Shown here one piece after another: positions 55,680-64,000 of a stretch of DNA of 64,000 nt. The notes below the pieces were generated by a model. That model searched no databases and was not told the DNA's origin. It saw only the letters and a list, made by a program, of their open reading frames with translations. The DNA comes from Pontibacillus chungwhensis BH030062 (GTDB taxonomy: Bacteria; Bacillota; Bacilli; Bacillales; BH030062), in assembly GCF_000770675.1 (NCBI RefSeq), contig NZ_AVBG01000009.1, forward strand, positions 1-64,000. The letters run 5' to 3'. The position numbers and the translations under genes were made by a program. The number at the start of each line of letters is the position of its first letter. Position 1 is the stretch's first letter.

Positions 55680-55705
55680 TACGAATCAACTTGCAAAACG
55701 TTTCA
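55680..55705 (-). promoter_or_regulatory. Sigma-W (ECF) type promoter of ysdB
   Basis: On the minus strand, TGAAAC (55700-55705), 16 bases, CGTA (55680-55683): exact consensus, 39 bases before the ysdB start. Confidence 0.87.
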
Positions 55706-55818
55706 ACTTTTTTATAGGTTTGTGAAATAGTCTATTATTTTACGAACTACATAACTACTTAGTTATTTTACATAAGCCCTAAACGACTTGTAGTGTAGAT
55801 ATTAGAGCAAGGGTAGGT

Positions 55819-56244
55819 CCGTTGCATTAGTTGTGTGGGTGGGGTGTCTGGGGAACGACTCGCTTTCCGCGGGCGAGCTGTCGAGCCTCCTCGGGAAACC
55901 CACCCTGCGGGGTCTCGTCGAACTCTTTCTCCCGCAGGAGTCTCCCCGTTCCCCAGACACCCCTGGCTCTAGTTTTACGAACGGCCCCGCATCTTAAGGG
56001 TGGTGAGAGTTGCGAGTTATCCCCATATGGGATATTTCCGTTACACCATATATGGAAGAGGTGGTTCGGGAAATTGCGAGACTCCTGCGGCAGTAGGAGC
56101 CTAGGTAATAGGTGGAAGTGGAAGTTCGACTAAGACCGTCACGTCAATCGCCAACGTCGAACGACCCCACGTCGTGTGGGGCCGCGGAAAGCGAGTGATT
56201 TCCCGAACCGCCTTACACTCAATTAAAGCTACGGAAACATTCTC
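55819..56244 (+). repeat. Composite palindromic repeat, copy 5 (PAL-5)
   Basis: Arm A 55841-55963, linker with GAACGGCCCCGC and ATTTCCGTTACACCATATA, arm B 56060-56212, then CTTACACTCAATTAAAGCTACGG at the right end. It is the near-identical inverted partner of PAL-2. The flanks (55706-55818, 56245-56355) hold no gene; a TATAAT at 56318-56323 may serve the next gene. Confidence 0.85.
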
Positions 56245-56355
56245 CGACCATTCGATTGTTCGAGATTACGCTCCTAGTCTGGAACAACATCTTTTTTAAT
56301 AAACGTGATCCCCGTGCTATAATCGAACAAAACAGTTTAAAGGAGCTACAACAAC

Positions 56356-56844
56356 ATGAATTGGGAAACACTCTTTAAGATGCAGCAACAATTAGACCAA
56401 CGTATTGAAGCGGAACATGGGTTGGAACATGAGGATTTGTTTAGAAAGAAAGTAATGGCTCTTCTTGTGGAATTAGGGGAGCTTGCAAATGAGACAAGGT
56501 GCTTTAAATTCTGGAGTACAAAGCCTCCAAAGGAAGATGAAGTGATTCTTGAAGAGTACGTAGATGGACTTCACTTTATTCTTTCTCTTGGTCTTGAGAA
56601 AGGGTATCGTTATCATCAGCAAGAGCAAAAGGAAGCGCTTGAGGGTGGTTTAACGGATCATTTTCATAAGGTATTTGGTGAAATCCATCTTTTTCAAGAG
56701 TCACCGACTGATATGCATTATCAGCAACTCTTTAAGACGTTCTTAGACTTAGGAGTAAAGTTAGGATTTTCTGAGCAATCTATCCAAGACGCGTATTATC
56801 AGAAGAACGAAGTCAATCATCAACGTCAGGAAGATGGTTATTAA
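56356..56844 (+). CDS. dUTPase-2/MazG-type NTP pyrophosphohydrolase
   Basis: A 162-residue all-alpha NTP pyrophosphohydrolase, dimeric dUTPase type (dUTPase_2), as in B. subtilis YosS-unrelated DUF1540-free relatives of phage and Campylobacter dUTPases. The metal-binding pattern E39-x2-E42 (VELGELANE) followed by KFWSTK and E67/D70 (EEYVDG) is clear. It should hydrolyse dUTP or a related nucleotide to the monophosphate. It is a single gene between PAL-5 and ysdC. The start ATG follows AAAGGAGC. Confidence 0.83.
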   Translation: MNWETLFKMQQQLDQRIEAEHGLEHEDLFRKKVMALLVELGELANETRCFKFWSTKPPKEDEVILEEYVDGLHFILSLGLEKGYRYHQQEQKEALEGGLTDHFHKVFGEIHLFQESPTDMHYQQLFKTFLDLGVKLGFSEQSIQDAYYQKNEVNHQRQEDGY

Positions 56845-56857
56845 GCTTTGGTGATTT

Positions 56858-56886
56858 TTGTGAATTTTTCAAAAAAGAGTTATAAT
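56858..56886 (+). promoter_or_regulatory. Sigma-A promoter of ysdC
   Basis: TTGTGA (56858-56863), exactly 17 bases, TATAAT (56881-56886). Confidence 0.78.
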
Positions 56887-56919
56887 GAATAGCGTGAGTA
56901 CATAGAAGGAGGAATTAGC

Positions 56920-58005
56920 ATGGCTAAATGGGATGATACCCTTACAATGTTGAAAGACTTAACAGACGCGAAAGGCGTTCCGGGTAACGAAAGAGAACCA
57001 CGTGATGTAATGAAGAAATACATATCCCCGTATGCAGATGAAGTGTATACGGATAATTTAGGAAGCTTAATCGCCAAAAAAGTGGGTAAGGAAAACGGAC
57101 CTAAAATTATGGTTGCTGGTCACTTAGATGAAGTAGGATTTATGGTTACGCGCATAGATGACAACGGCTTTCTTTACTTCCAAACCGTAGGTGGCTGGTG
57201 GAGCCAGGTTATGTTAGCTCAGCGTGTTACAATTATGACAAGAAACGGTGACCTTACCGGTGTTATTGGTTCTAAGCCACCTCATATCCTGCCAGCTGAA
57301 CAACGTAAAAAGGCGATCGATATTAAAGAAATGTTTATTGATATTGGCGCATCTTCTAAAGAGGAAGCTCAAGAATTTGGTGTTCGTCCTGGTGATTCTG
57401 TAGTTCCATACTTTGAGTTCACTCAAATGCCAAATGAAAAAATGCTTCTTGCAAAAGCATGGGATAACCGTATTGGCTGTGCCATCGCAATCGAAGTTCT
57501 GCGTCAATTAAAAGGGCAAGAACACCCAAATGTTGTATATGGTGTAGGAACGGTTCAAGAAGAGGTTGGACTTCGTGGTGCGAAAACATCCACCAATGCC
57601 ATTAATCCTGATATTGGGTTTGCAGTAGATGTGGGAATTGCAGGAGATACACCAGGTGTTTCTGATAAAGAAGCAGCTAGTAAGATGGGGGAAGGTCCTC
57701 AAATCATTCTGTATGATGCATCTATGATCTCTCATAAAGGATTACGTGATCATGTGATTGATACAGCTGAGAAAAACGAAATTCCTTACCAGTACGATGT
57801 GATTGCAGGAGGGGGAACAGATGCGGGATCCATTCATCTTACAGCAGATGGTGTACCTGCTTTATCCATTACCGTAGCGACTCGTTACATCCACTCTCAT
57901 GCAGCTATGCTCCATCGTGATGACTTTGAGAATGCGGTGAAATTAATCGTAGAAGTTATTAAAGGAATGGACGCTGAGACAGTGAAACAAATTACATTTA
58001 ACTAA
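56920..58005 (+). CDS. ysdC: M42 family aminopeptidase YsdC
   Basis: A 361-residue cytosolic dizinc aminopeptidase of the M42 (glutamyl aminopeptidase/endoglucanase-like) family. Ligands visible in order: His68 (AGHLDE), Asp182 (AWDNR), catalytic Glu214 and Glu215 (VQEEVG), Asp237 and His325 (YIHSH). It forms tetrahedral dodecamers in relatives and trims peptides. GAAGGAGGA precedes the ATG, with a strong promoter before it. Single gene with its own terminator. Confidence 0.95.
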   Translation: MAKWDDTLTMLKDLTDAKGVPGNEREPRDVMKKYISPYADEVYTDNLGSLIAKKVGKENGPKIMVAGHLDEVGFMVTRIDDNGFLYFQTVGGWWSQVMLAQRVTIMTRNGDLTGVIGSKPPHILPAEQRKKAIDIKEMFIDIGASSKEEAQEFGVRPGDSVVPYFEFTQMPNEKMLLAKAWDNRIGCAIAIEVLRQLKGQEHPNVVYGVGTVQEEVGLRGAKTSTNAINPDIGFAVDVGIAGDTPGVSDKEAASKMGEGPQIILYDASMISHKGLRDHVIDTAEKNEIPYQYDVIAGGGTDAGSIHLTADGVPALSITVATRYIHSHAAMLHRDDFENAVKLIVEVIKGMDAETVKQITFN

Positions 58006-58016
58006 AGTAATATCTT

Positions 58017-58054
58017 AACGTCTAGGGGAATCACCTCCTAGGCGTTTTTTAATT
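58017..58054 (+). terminator. Terminator after ysdC
   Basis: AACGTCTAGGGGA pairs with CCTCCTAGGCGTT with a bulge, followed by six Ts. Confidence 0.85.
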
Positions 58055-58163
58055 AAACCCCTATCTATACGAAAAAAATGGAATTTTAGTGATGTTGGAT
58101 GGATATGTTCATGTAGGGTGTGGGAGGCTAATGGTATGAATAAATGAAAGTAGGTAGTCACAT

Positions 58164-58424
58164 ATGAGTGTGTTTAACGGAAACATTTTTGAAGGTGAAT
58201 TTGCCCATGATTTGGATTCATTTTATGTTAAATCAGTCAAAAGTGTCGAGACAGGTTCAAATTTATCAGAAGATCAAGTGGAAGAACTTTTAAATTATTT
58301 AGTGCAGCATCAAGGACAATCGACAGCTATTACAATTAATGACCAGATGCCAATGATGTTAGAAGCAGAAGAAGTCCAGTGTCTTATAGGAGAATTACGG
58401 TTCATAAAAAGTCATTTGGATTAA
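58164..58424 (+). CDS. Small hypothetical protein, 86 residues
   Basis: A soluble, strongly acidic protein with no membrane segment or signal. The N-terminal half looks beta-like (MSVFNGNIFEGEFAHDL) and the C-terminal half helical (LSEDQVEELLNYLVQHQG). No family recognised. The ribosome site is weak (GTAGGTAG), but the frame is complete and closed by the shared terminator before sspI. It is convergent with sspI. Confidence 0.6.
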   Translation: MSVFNGNIFEGEFAHDLDSFYVKSVKSVETGSNLSEDQVEELLNYLVQHQGQSTAITINDQMPMMLEAEEVQCLIGELRFIKSHLD

Positions 58425-58453
58425 AAAGAGGCTGTCTCATGGAGCAGCCTCTT
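58425..58453. terminator. Terminator between small gene and sspI
   Basis: AAAGAGGCTG pairs with CAGCCTCTT around a 9-base loop. The T-run is on the sspI (minus) side; it is weaker for the plus strand. Confidence 0.78.
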
Positions 58454-58457
58454 CCCA

Positions 58458-58676
58458 TTATTGGTTCATATTTTGGACGTGGTTTTCAAGTGTTTCGAGA
58501 ACTTCCTTCTTATCTTCCTCATTTGCATTTTCCCAGTAAAGCTCAAAGAGTACACCAAGTCCTGGAAGCATTTTTTCTTCGCCACTTTGAATAGCATCTT
58601 GAATAGTCGCTTCAATTTGTTCTTGGTTGTTACCAGAGATATTATTTAAAATAGCGTTTCTTAGGTTAAGGTTCAA
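58458..58676 (-). CDS. sspI: Small acid-soluble spore protein SspI
   Basis: A 72-residue minor SASP of the SspI family, conserved over its whole length ([19 protein letters not shown], then [17 protein letters not shown]). It accumulates in the forespore core. The start is TTG after AAGAGGTGGAA. A sigma-G-type promoter is expected, but I could not pick a convincing one. Its presence, between ysdC and ysgA as in B. subtilis, shows that the host forms endospores. Confidence 0.95.
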   Translation of the reverse strand: MNLNLRNAILNNISGNNQEQIEATIQDAIQSGEEKMLPGLGVLFELYWENANEEDKKEVLETLENHVQNMNQ

Positions 58677-58787
58677 CTATTCCACCTCTTTTCTTAAGGA
58701 TACGATCTAATTATAGTTTGACCCGGGTGAATAGAAATATGTATGATAAGATAGGAATTCAAGTGCGAACAAAAGGATGAACAAGAT

Positions 58788-59525
58788 ATGATCGAATCAA
58801 TTCAAAATCCATCCGTCAAACGATGGAAGAAGTTACAACGAAAAAGGAACCGTGACCAAGAACAAGCGTTTTTAGTGGAAGGGTTTCATCTTGTAGAAGA
58901 AGCGTTCAAGAGTCATTGGAATGTTCTTGAACTGATTATTCGTGAAGACGTTGAAATTCAAAACGAATGGCAGAATTATAAATATACTTACGTTGCTTCT
59001 CAAGTTTTTAACGAGGTTACTGAGACGGAGCAACCTCAGGGAATTGCTGCTGTTGTTCAAATGGATGACCCAGAATGGAAATCTTTTGAGCGTATATTGG
59101 TATTAGATGCTGTTCAAGATCCTGGAAACCTGGGGACGTTAATCAGAACAGCAGATGCCGCTGGATTTGATGCGGTTATTGGTGGTAAAGGAACGGTAGA
59201 TCCATTTAATGATAAGGTTCTACGTGCTACTCAAGGGTCTGTTTTTCATATTCCTTTCTTTAAGGGCGATTTGTCGGAATGGGTTCCTCGACTGCAAGAA
59301 GAAGGAATTTCCGTATGGGCTACTTCATTAAAGAAAGCAAAAGATTATGCTGACTGTAAACCAACAAAACCCGTTGCCTTAATTGTAGGTAATGAAGGTG
59401 CGGGGGTGCAAGAAACTTACGTAGATCAAGCTGATGAAAGGGTTATGATTCCCATTTATGGGAGAGCGGAGTCCTTGAATGTTGGAATTGCAGCCGGAAT
59501 TTTAATGTATTATTTAAGGAACTAA
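58788..59525 (+). CDS. ysgA: TrmH/SpoU-family RNA methyltransferase YsgA
   Basis: A 245-residue SPOUT methyltransferase. The N-terminal substrate-binding domain (SIQNPSVKRWKKLQ, 1-90) is followed by the trefoil-knot catalytic domain with motifs NLGTLIRTADAAGFDAVI, VGNEGAGV and SLNVGIAAGILMYY. It probably 2'-O-methylates rRNA or tRNA using SAM; the exact target is not known. AAAGGATG precedes the ATG. It is directly upstream of the pheST T-box, as in B. subtilis. Confidence 0.92.
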   Translation: MIESIQNPSVKRWKKLQRKRNRDQEQAFLVEGFHLVEEAFKSHWNVLELIIREDVEIQNEWQNYKYTYVASQVFNEVTETEQPQGIAAVVQMDDPEWKSFERILVLDAVQDPGNLGTLIRTADAAGFDAVIGGKGTVDPFNDKVLRATQGSVFHIPFFKGDLSEWVPRLQEEGISVWATSLKKAKDYADCKPTKPVALIVGNEGAGVQETYVDQADERVMIPIYGRAESLNVGIAAGILMYYLRN

Positions 59526-59584
59526 GGTTGCAAAGAGCTTTTAGCTTTTCTATAATAGCTATTAGTTGAATAAAGTATAGCGTT

Positions 59585-59852
59585 GAAAGAGCAAGTAAAT
59601 GGTTGCCACCCATGCGATCTTCAGGGAGGGGATGTCTTAGACTGCGAACATGCCCAGATCTTCAATCATTGAATTTTCACTCTTGAGCTGACACTGGGAC
59701 CTCAGAATATGAGTAAAAGTGTTCCGGATAAAGAATCCGTTATCAATGATGAAGTGGACATTACCTGCAACAGGAATGTCAACAAGGGTGGTACCGCGAA
59801 ACCATATCGAACAAGTCTCGTCCCTTTTTTTAAGGGAGGGGACTTTTTTATG
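59585..59852 (+). promoter_or_regulatory. T-box riboswitch of pheST
   Basis: The leader opens with AAAGAGCAAGTAAATGG (stem I), has TTC (Phe) codons in the region GATCTTCAATC near 59660 as specifier, the T-box core AAGGGTGGTACCGCG at about 59784-59798, and the terminator AGTCTCGTCCCTT/AAGGGAGGGGACT with six Ts at about 59814-59850. An ORF running through it (from 59709) is in frame with pheS by chance. Confidence 0.93.
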
Positions 59853-59891
59853 TTCTCAAAAAATGAAGATAGATTTATGAGGAGGATTAAG

Positions 59892-60926
59892 ATGCAAGAG
59901 CGCTTAGTAGAACTGAAGACAGAAGCACTTGAGAAGGTTGCACAAGCTGAAGATGCCAAAGCTCTTCAAGATGTAAAGGTCCAATACTTAGGGAAGAAGG
60001 GCCCGATCACTGAAGTTCTTCGTGGTATGGGAAAGCTTCCTAAAGAAGAACGTCCAGTTATTGGACAAATGGCAAATGATGTTCGCGAGGAAATCTCGAC
60101 GGCCATTGATGAGAAGCAGACGAAAATGGAAGAAGCAGCTCTTGAGAAGCAACTGCAGGAAGAAACGATTGACGTTACGCTTCCTGGACGTCCTGCTCAG
60201 ACAGGGGGTCCTCATCTTCTGACAAGTTTAATTGAAGAAATTGAAGATCTGTTTATCGGAATGGGCTTTGAGATTGCAGAAGGTCCTGAAGTTGAAGTAG
60301 ACTACTATAACTTTGAGGCTTTAAATTTACCAAAGGGTCACCCAGCACGTGATATGCAGGATTCTTTCTATATTACAGAAGAGATGTTAATGCGAACACA
60401 CACCTCACCTGTACAAGCTCGTACTATGGAACAACATAAAGGGAAAGGTCCTGTTAAAGTCATCTGTCCAGGAAAGGTTTACCGTCGTGACACGGATGAT
60501 GCTACGCACTCTCACCAATTCACTCAAATTGAAGGGTTGCTTGTAGACAAACATGTTCGCATGAGCGATCTAAAAGGTGTTTTAAATGCTTTCGCTAAAC
60601 AAATGTTTGGTGAAGAACGTGAAATCCGCCTACGTCCGAGTTTCTTCCCGTTTACAGAGCCTTCAGTTGAGATGGATATCTCTTGTAAGATGTGTGGTGG
60701 AGAAGGTTGTTCTGTTTGTAAGGGAACAGGCTGGATTGAAATTTTAGGTGCTGGAATGGTTCACCCGAATGTGCTTGAAATGGCTGGCTATGATCCAAAT
60801 GAATATACAGGTTTCGCTTTTGGAATGGGACCTGAACGAATTGCTATGCTGAAGTATGGTATCGATGATATTCGCCATTTCTACACGAACGATGTACGAT
60901 TCTTGAATCAATTCCATAAGGCGTAA
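59892..60926 (+). CDS. pheS: Phenylalanyl-tRNA synthetase alpha subunit
   Basis: A 344-residue catalytic subunit, the same length as in B. subtilis. It has an N-terminal coiled coil (1-80) and a class II core with [22 protein letters not shown] (motif 1/2 region), a cysteine-rich [12 protein letters not shown] knuckle typical of Gram-positive PheS, and motif 3 [17 protein letters not shown] at 59892 follows GAGGAGGA; the longer frame reading through the T-box is rejected. Cotranscribed with pheT, 14 bases on. Confidence 0.96.
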   Translation: MQERLVELKTEALEKVAQAEDAKALQDVKVQYLGKKGPITEVLRGMGKLPKEERPVIGQMANDVREEISTAIDEKQTKMEEAALEKQLQEETIDVTLPGRPAQTGGPHLLTSLIEEIEDLFIGMGFEIAEGPEVEVDYYNFEALNLPKGHPARDMQDSFYITEEMLMRTHTSPVQARTMEQHKGKGPVKVICPGKVYRRDTDDATHSHQFTQIEGLLVDKHVRMSDLKGVLNAFAKQMFGEEREIRLRPSFFPFTEPSVEMDISCKMCGGEGCSVCKGTGWIEILGAGMVHPNVLEMAGYDPNEYTGFAFGMGPERIAMLKYGIDDIRHFYTNDVRFLNQFHKA

Positions 60927-60940
60927 GGAGGAATAAAGCA

Positions 60941-63373
60941 ATGTTTGTATCATTAAATTGGTTAAAACAATACGTGGATCTTCAAGGGCTAACACCTGAA
61001 GATCTAGCCGAAAAAATTACGAAGACAGGTATCGAAGTCGAAGGGGTGGAGCCGTTTGGTGAGCCGATCGAAAACCTTGTAGTAGGTTATGTGAAAGAAT
61101 GCAACCAACACCCTAATGCTGACAAATTGAATGTATGTCAAGTGGACGTTGGTGATGAGGTTCTCCAAATCGTATGTGGCGCTCCAAATGTCGCTCAAGG
61201 TCAGAAAGTAGCGGTTGCTAAACCTGGAGCAGTACTACCTGGAAACTTTAAAATCAAAAAAGCTAAGTTACGCGGAGAAGAGTCTTCTGGCATGATCTGT
61301 TCTCTTCAAGAATTGGGCATAGATGAGAAGTATGTTCCGGCTGAATTTGCTGAAGGGATCTTTGTATTTGATGGTGATCCTGAGATTGGTGCAGACGCTT
61401 CTTCCTTATTAAACCTTGATGATATTATTATTGAACTTGGTTTAACCCCTAACCGATCGGATGCCCTAAGCATGATGGGAGTGGCTTATGAGGTAGCGGC
61501 TATATTAGACACACCCCTTCATTTCCCTGATGAAGAAGTACAAATTACGGAAGAGAAAGCAGAAGACGCTGTTTCTGTTACCGTTAAAGACGGTGACTTA
61601 AATCCTTATTATGGTGCAATGGTCGTGAAAAACATTAAAGTAGGGCCTGCCCCGCTTTGGATGCGCAACCGCTTGATCTCAGCAGGAATCCGCCCTATTA
61701 ATAATGTAGTTGATATTACAAATTATGTTCTTATTGAATACGGACAGCCTCTACATGCATTTGATTATGACCGATTCGGTAGCAAAGAAGTTGTCGTTCG
61801 TCGTGCTACAGAAGGGGAAAAAATCAAGACATTAGATGACGAAGAGCGAACGCTTTCTTCAAACCACCTTGTTATTACAAATGGCCAAGAGCCTGTAGCA
61901 ATTGCAGGAGTAATGGGTGGAGCTGATTCTGAAGTTCACGAAGGAACAACTACTGTTCTTTTAGAAGCAGCTTACTTTGATCCACAAGCGGTTCGCTCAG
62001 CTGCTAAGGATCATGGATTACGTAGTGAGGCCTCTGTTCGCTTCGAGAAAGGTGTGGATCCTGATCGGGTTCAACGCGCCGGTCTTCGTGCTGCGCAGCT
62101 CCTGTCCGAGTATGCTGGCGGTGAAGTGCTAGACGGAGTTGTGGCTTACGATGATTTGTCTTATGAAGAAAAGACAGTAACATTCACGACATCCCGCATG
62201 AACCATGTTCTGGGAACAGATATGAACGATGCTCATATTCAAGATATTTTACGTAAACTGCAGTTCTCTTATGAGCAAGAAGGAGAAACGTTTACTGTAA
62301 GCATCCCAACACGTCGTGGAGATATTTCTCTAGTAGAAGATATGGTAGAGGAAATTGGACGTATGTACGGCTATGACAACATCCCGTTCACGATGCCACA
62401 GGGTGCTGGTAATGCTGGCGGTTTAACTGCATATCAAGCATTGCGTCGTAAAGTACGTCGTTACCTTGAAGGGGCTGGACTTTCTGAGACCCTTACGTAT
62501 TCCCTGACTACAGAAGAGCGTGCGAATCTATTAATGAGTCCTGATGTAAAAGGAGAGAATGTTCGCCCGGTACACTTAGCGATGCCAATGAGTGAAGAGC
62601 ATAGTCATCTTCGACTTAGTGCCTTACCTGAAATGCTAGCTTCTGCTTCTTATAATGTAGCGCGTAAACAAAAAGACGTTGCATTTTATGAAGTGGGTTC
62701 CATCTATGTAACAGAAGAGACTGTTTTAACAAAGCAACCAGATGAGAAAGAGCGCTTAGCAGGTGTGCTTACGGGAAGCTGGCTTACGCATCCGTGGCAG
62801 CAAGAGAAGAAGAATGTGGATTTCTATGTTGTGAAAGGAATCTTAGACGGTTTATTTGATTACTTGGATATAGAAGAGCAAATCTCCTATCAACAAGGTC
62901 AAGTCGATGGTATGCACCCTGGACGTACAGCATTAATCAAGTTAAATGGTGAGGCGATTGGTCATGTTGGCCAACTTCACCCTACACTTCAAAAAGGGTA
63001 TGATTTAAAAGAAGCATATGCTTTCGATGTGGATTTGGAAAAAGTGTTTAAAGCGATTTCCTCCGAAGAGACGTACACACCAATTCCTCGTTATCCATCT
63101 ATTAGCCGCGACATTGCACTCGTAGTCGATGAGGGTGTAGCAGCAGGAGATCTCCGCAAGACGATTCTTGAAACAGGTGCTCCTCTAGTGAAGAATTGTT
63201 TAGTCTTTGACGTCTACCAGGGAGAACACCTAGAAGCTGGTAAGAAGTCATTAGCATTCTCTCTTCTTTACTTGGACCCTACTCGAACGTTAAAAGACGA
63301 AGAAGTGGAAGAAACGCATCATGCGATTCTTGATAAAGTAAAAGAACAATATAACGCAGAACTACGCGCCTAA
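60941..63373 (+). CDS. pheT: Phenylalanyl-tRNA synthetase beta subunit
   Basis: An 810-residue subunit: N-terminal tRNA-binding OB domain (about 40-150), B3/B4 editing domain (NPYYGAMVVKNIKVG and on), B5 domain, a degenerate class II core and the C-terminal anticodon-binding FDX-ACB domain (PRYPSISRDIALVVD near 705). With PheS it forms the (alpha-beta)2 enzyme. AAGGAGGA precedes the ATG. The operon closes at a strong terminator. Confidence 0.96.
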   Translation: MFVSLNWLKQYVDLQGLTPEDLAEKITKTGIEVEGVEPFGEPIENLVVGYVKECNQHPNADKLNVCQVDVGDEVLQIVCGAPNVAQGQKVAVAKPGAVLPGNFKIKKAKLRGEESSGMICSLQELGIDEKYVPAEFAEGIFVFDGDPEIGADASSLLNLDDIIIELGLTPNRSDALSMMGVAYEVAAILDTPLHFPDEEVQITEEKAEDAVSVTVKDGDLNPYYGAMVVKNIKVGPAPLWMRNRLISAGIRPINNVVDITNYVLIEYGQPLHAFDYDRFGSKEVVVRRATEGEKIKTLDDEERTLSSNHLVITNGQEPVAIAGVMGGADSEVHEGTTTVLLEAAYFDPQAVRSAAKDHGLRSEASVRFEKGVDPDRVQRAGLRAAQLLSEYAGGEVLDGVVAYDDLSYEEKTVTFTTSRMNHVLGTDMNDAHIQDILRKLQFSYEQEGETFTVSIPTRRGDISLVEDMVEEIGRMYGYDNIPFTMPQGAGNAGGLTAYQALRRKVRRYLEGAGLSETLTYSLTTEERANLLMSPDVKGENVRPVHLAMPMSEEHSHLRLSALPEMLASASYNVARKQKDVAFYEVGSIYVTEETVLTKQPDEKERLAGVLTGSWLTHPWQQEKKNVDFYVVKGILDGLFDYLDIEEQISYQQGQVDGMHPGRTALIKLNGEAIGHVGQLHPTLQKGYDLKEAYAFDVDLEKVFKAISSEETYTPIPRYPSISRDIALVVDEGVAAGDLRKTILETGAPLVKNCLVFDVYQGEHLEAGKKSLAFSLLYLDPTRTLKDEEVEETHHAILDKVKEQYNAELRA

Positions 63374-63380
63374 ACCTTAA

Positions 63381-63414
63381 AAACCCCCTCTTTTTCCGAA
63401 GAGGGGGTTTTAAT
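63381..63414 (+). terminator. Terminator of pheST operon
   Basis: AAACCCCCTC pairs with GAGGGGGTTT around a ~10-base loop, ending in TTTTAATT. Confidence 0.92.
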
Positions 63415-63513
63415 TATAATTGAGAATACGTTTCCGTCATTAAGAGGTGATGGTTGATATTACCGTAAGGCATCCCCCATAATACAACTAAAAAGGGGAA
63501 AGGCGGTGATGGA

Positions 63514-64000
63514 GTGCAACATGTAAAGAACGTGGCACTTATCATAATAGGTTCCTTTATCTTCGCGTTAGGGATTAATTACTTTGCAATTCCGAACGGA
63601 CTATCAGAAGGTGGAATCATTGGTATTTCGATTGTATTATATTACGTATTTGATTTGTCTACAGGGCTATCGACATTTATTTTAAATACGATTCTCATAA
63701 TGGTTGGTTTTAAGTACCTGGATAAGCAAATGATGATCTACACCTTTATTGGAATCTTTACAACGTCTTTCTTTTTATGGACTACGGAACATTTAGGAAC
63801 ACCGATTGAGTCTGATTCATTACTTGCTCCAATATATGCAGGACTCTTTGCCGGGGGAGGTATTGGTTTAATCTTTCGTGCAGGCGGTACTTCTGGTGGG
63901 ACCCAAATCATCTCGCAAATGATGAAAAAAAATTGGGGCTGGAGTATGGCCAATGCGACCCTATTGATTGACATGATCGTTATTGGAGGATCTGTCTTTG
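63514..64000 (+). CDS. YitT family membrane protein, truncated by the window
   Basis: The first 162 residues of a YitT/DUF161-family membrane protein; the gene runs off the right edge. The start is GTG after AAAGGCGGTGAT. The sequence shows the family's pattern: NYFAIPNGLSEGGIIGISIV, then LSTFILNTILI and GGIGLIFRAGGTSGGT. Five hydrophobic segments are visible. The C-terminal DUF2179 domain would lie outside. Such proteins are of unknown or transport-like function; several paralogues are usual in bacilli, so no symbol is given. Confidence 0.85.
   Translation, partial: MQHVKNVALIIIGSFIFALGINYFAIPNGLSEGGIIGISIVLYYVFDLSTGLSTFILNTILIMVGFKYLDKQMMIYTFIGIFTTSFFLWTTEHLGTPIESDSLLAPIYAGLFAGGGIGLIFRAGGTSGGTQIISQMMKKNWGWSMANATLLIDMIVIGGSVF

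Noticed and set aside
55831-56133. A 100-residue frame inside PAL-5, with a similar one inside PAL-2 (32228-32527, minus strand)
   Set aside because: The two translations look alike only because the repeat DNA is alike. They lack ribosome sites, have odd composition (Arg/Ser/Pro-rich), and are not kept in the other copies.
59709-59891. N-terminal extension of PheS
   Set aside because: The frame crosses the T-box core and terminator. The ATG at 59892 has a strong ribosome site and gives the standard PheS length.

Overview
The window is a chromosomal core segment from a low-GC, endospore-forming Bacillaceae. Gene order closely follows the Bacillus subtilis block from ytkK/ytkL through ytoI-ytpI-nrnA-ytrI-ytrH-dnaE-ytsJ-accDA-pfkA-pyk-fxsA-ytvI-ytwI-citZ-icd-mdh-phoPR-polA-mutM-ytaF-coaE-gapB-speD-nrdR-dnaB-dnaI-ytxC-thrS-infC-rpmI-rplT-ysdA/B/C-sspI-ysgA-pheST. 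Spore genes (sspI, ytrH/I, ytvI, ytaF, ytxC) point to a spore former. The hflKC pair between phoPR and polA, the large GC-rich palindromic repeats and the PspA/spermidine-synthase operon set it apart from B. subtilis and suggest a Halobacillus/Pontibacillus-like relative. That placement is an inference.

Layout. 0.1-4.3 kb: a universal stress protein, a tiny gene, an NCS1 permease divergent from a YtkK-type dehydrogenase, and ald. 4.4-8.9 kb: an envelope-stress operon (DUF4178, PspA, DUF4247 lipoprotein, DUF350, membrane spermidine synthase) behind an exact sigma-W-type promoter. 8.9-17.7 kb: ytkL, ytoI, ytpI, nrnA, ytrHI and dnaE. 17.7-25.8 kb: three covarying hairpin repeats, then malic enzyme, a FadR-type regulator, acetyl-CoA carboxylase, PfkA, Pyk and FxsA. 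25.9-32 kb: ytvI, ytwI, the citZ-icd-mdh TCA cluster and a MaoC-fold protein. 32.8-42.2 kb: phoPR, hflKC, polA, mutM, ytaF, coaE. 42.7-49.5 kb: gapB, speD, nrdR, dnaB, dnaI, ytxC. 49.6-64 kb: translation genes (T-box/thrS, leader/infC-rpmI-rplT, T-box/pheST) mixed with ysdA, a VTT-domain protein, ysdB, a dUTPase-type protein, ysdC, sspI, ysgA and a truncated YitT-family gene.

The most interesting threads are these. (1) Three exact TGAAAC-N16-CGTA sigma-W-type promoters lie in front of three envelope loci (the PspA/spermidine synthase operon, hflKC, ysdB). Together with speD, which makes the aminopropyl donor, they suggest a membrane-stress programme that includes polyamine chemistry. (2) A family of five large composite palindromic repeats (two long inverted hairpin arms around a conserved linker) has stems that differ in sequence but keep pairing. 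One copy is an internal deletion, and two copies are near-identical and inverted 23 kb apart. (3) A separate tandem triplet of ~116-bp hairpins shows many compensatory base changes. (4) Regulatory sites that fit known logic: a 13-bp TGGTC/GACCA palindrome at the malic enzyme promoter next to a FadR-type gene, a CcpN-like site on the gapB -10, cre-like sites at citZ and the maoC-like gene, two T-boxes, an L20-type leader and an AUU start for infC.

No rRNA, tRNA, CRISPR array, prophage or transposase gene was seen. All family assignments come from reading the translated sequences; no database search was run.
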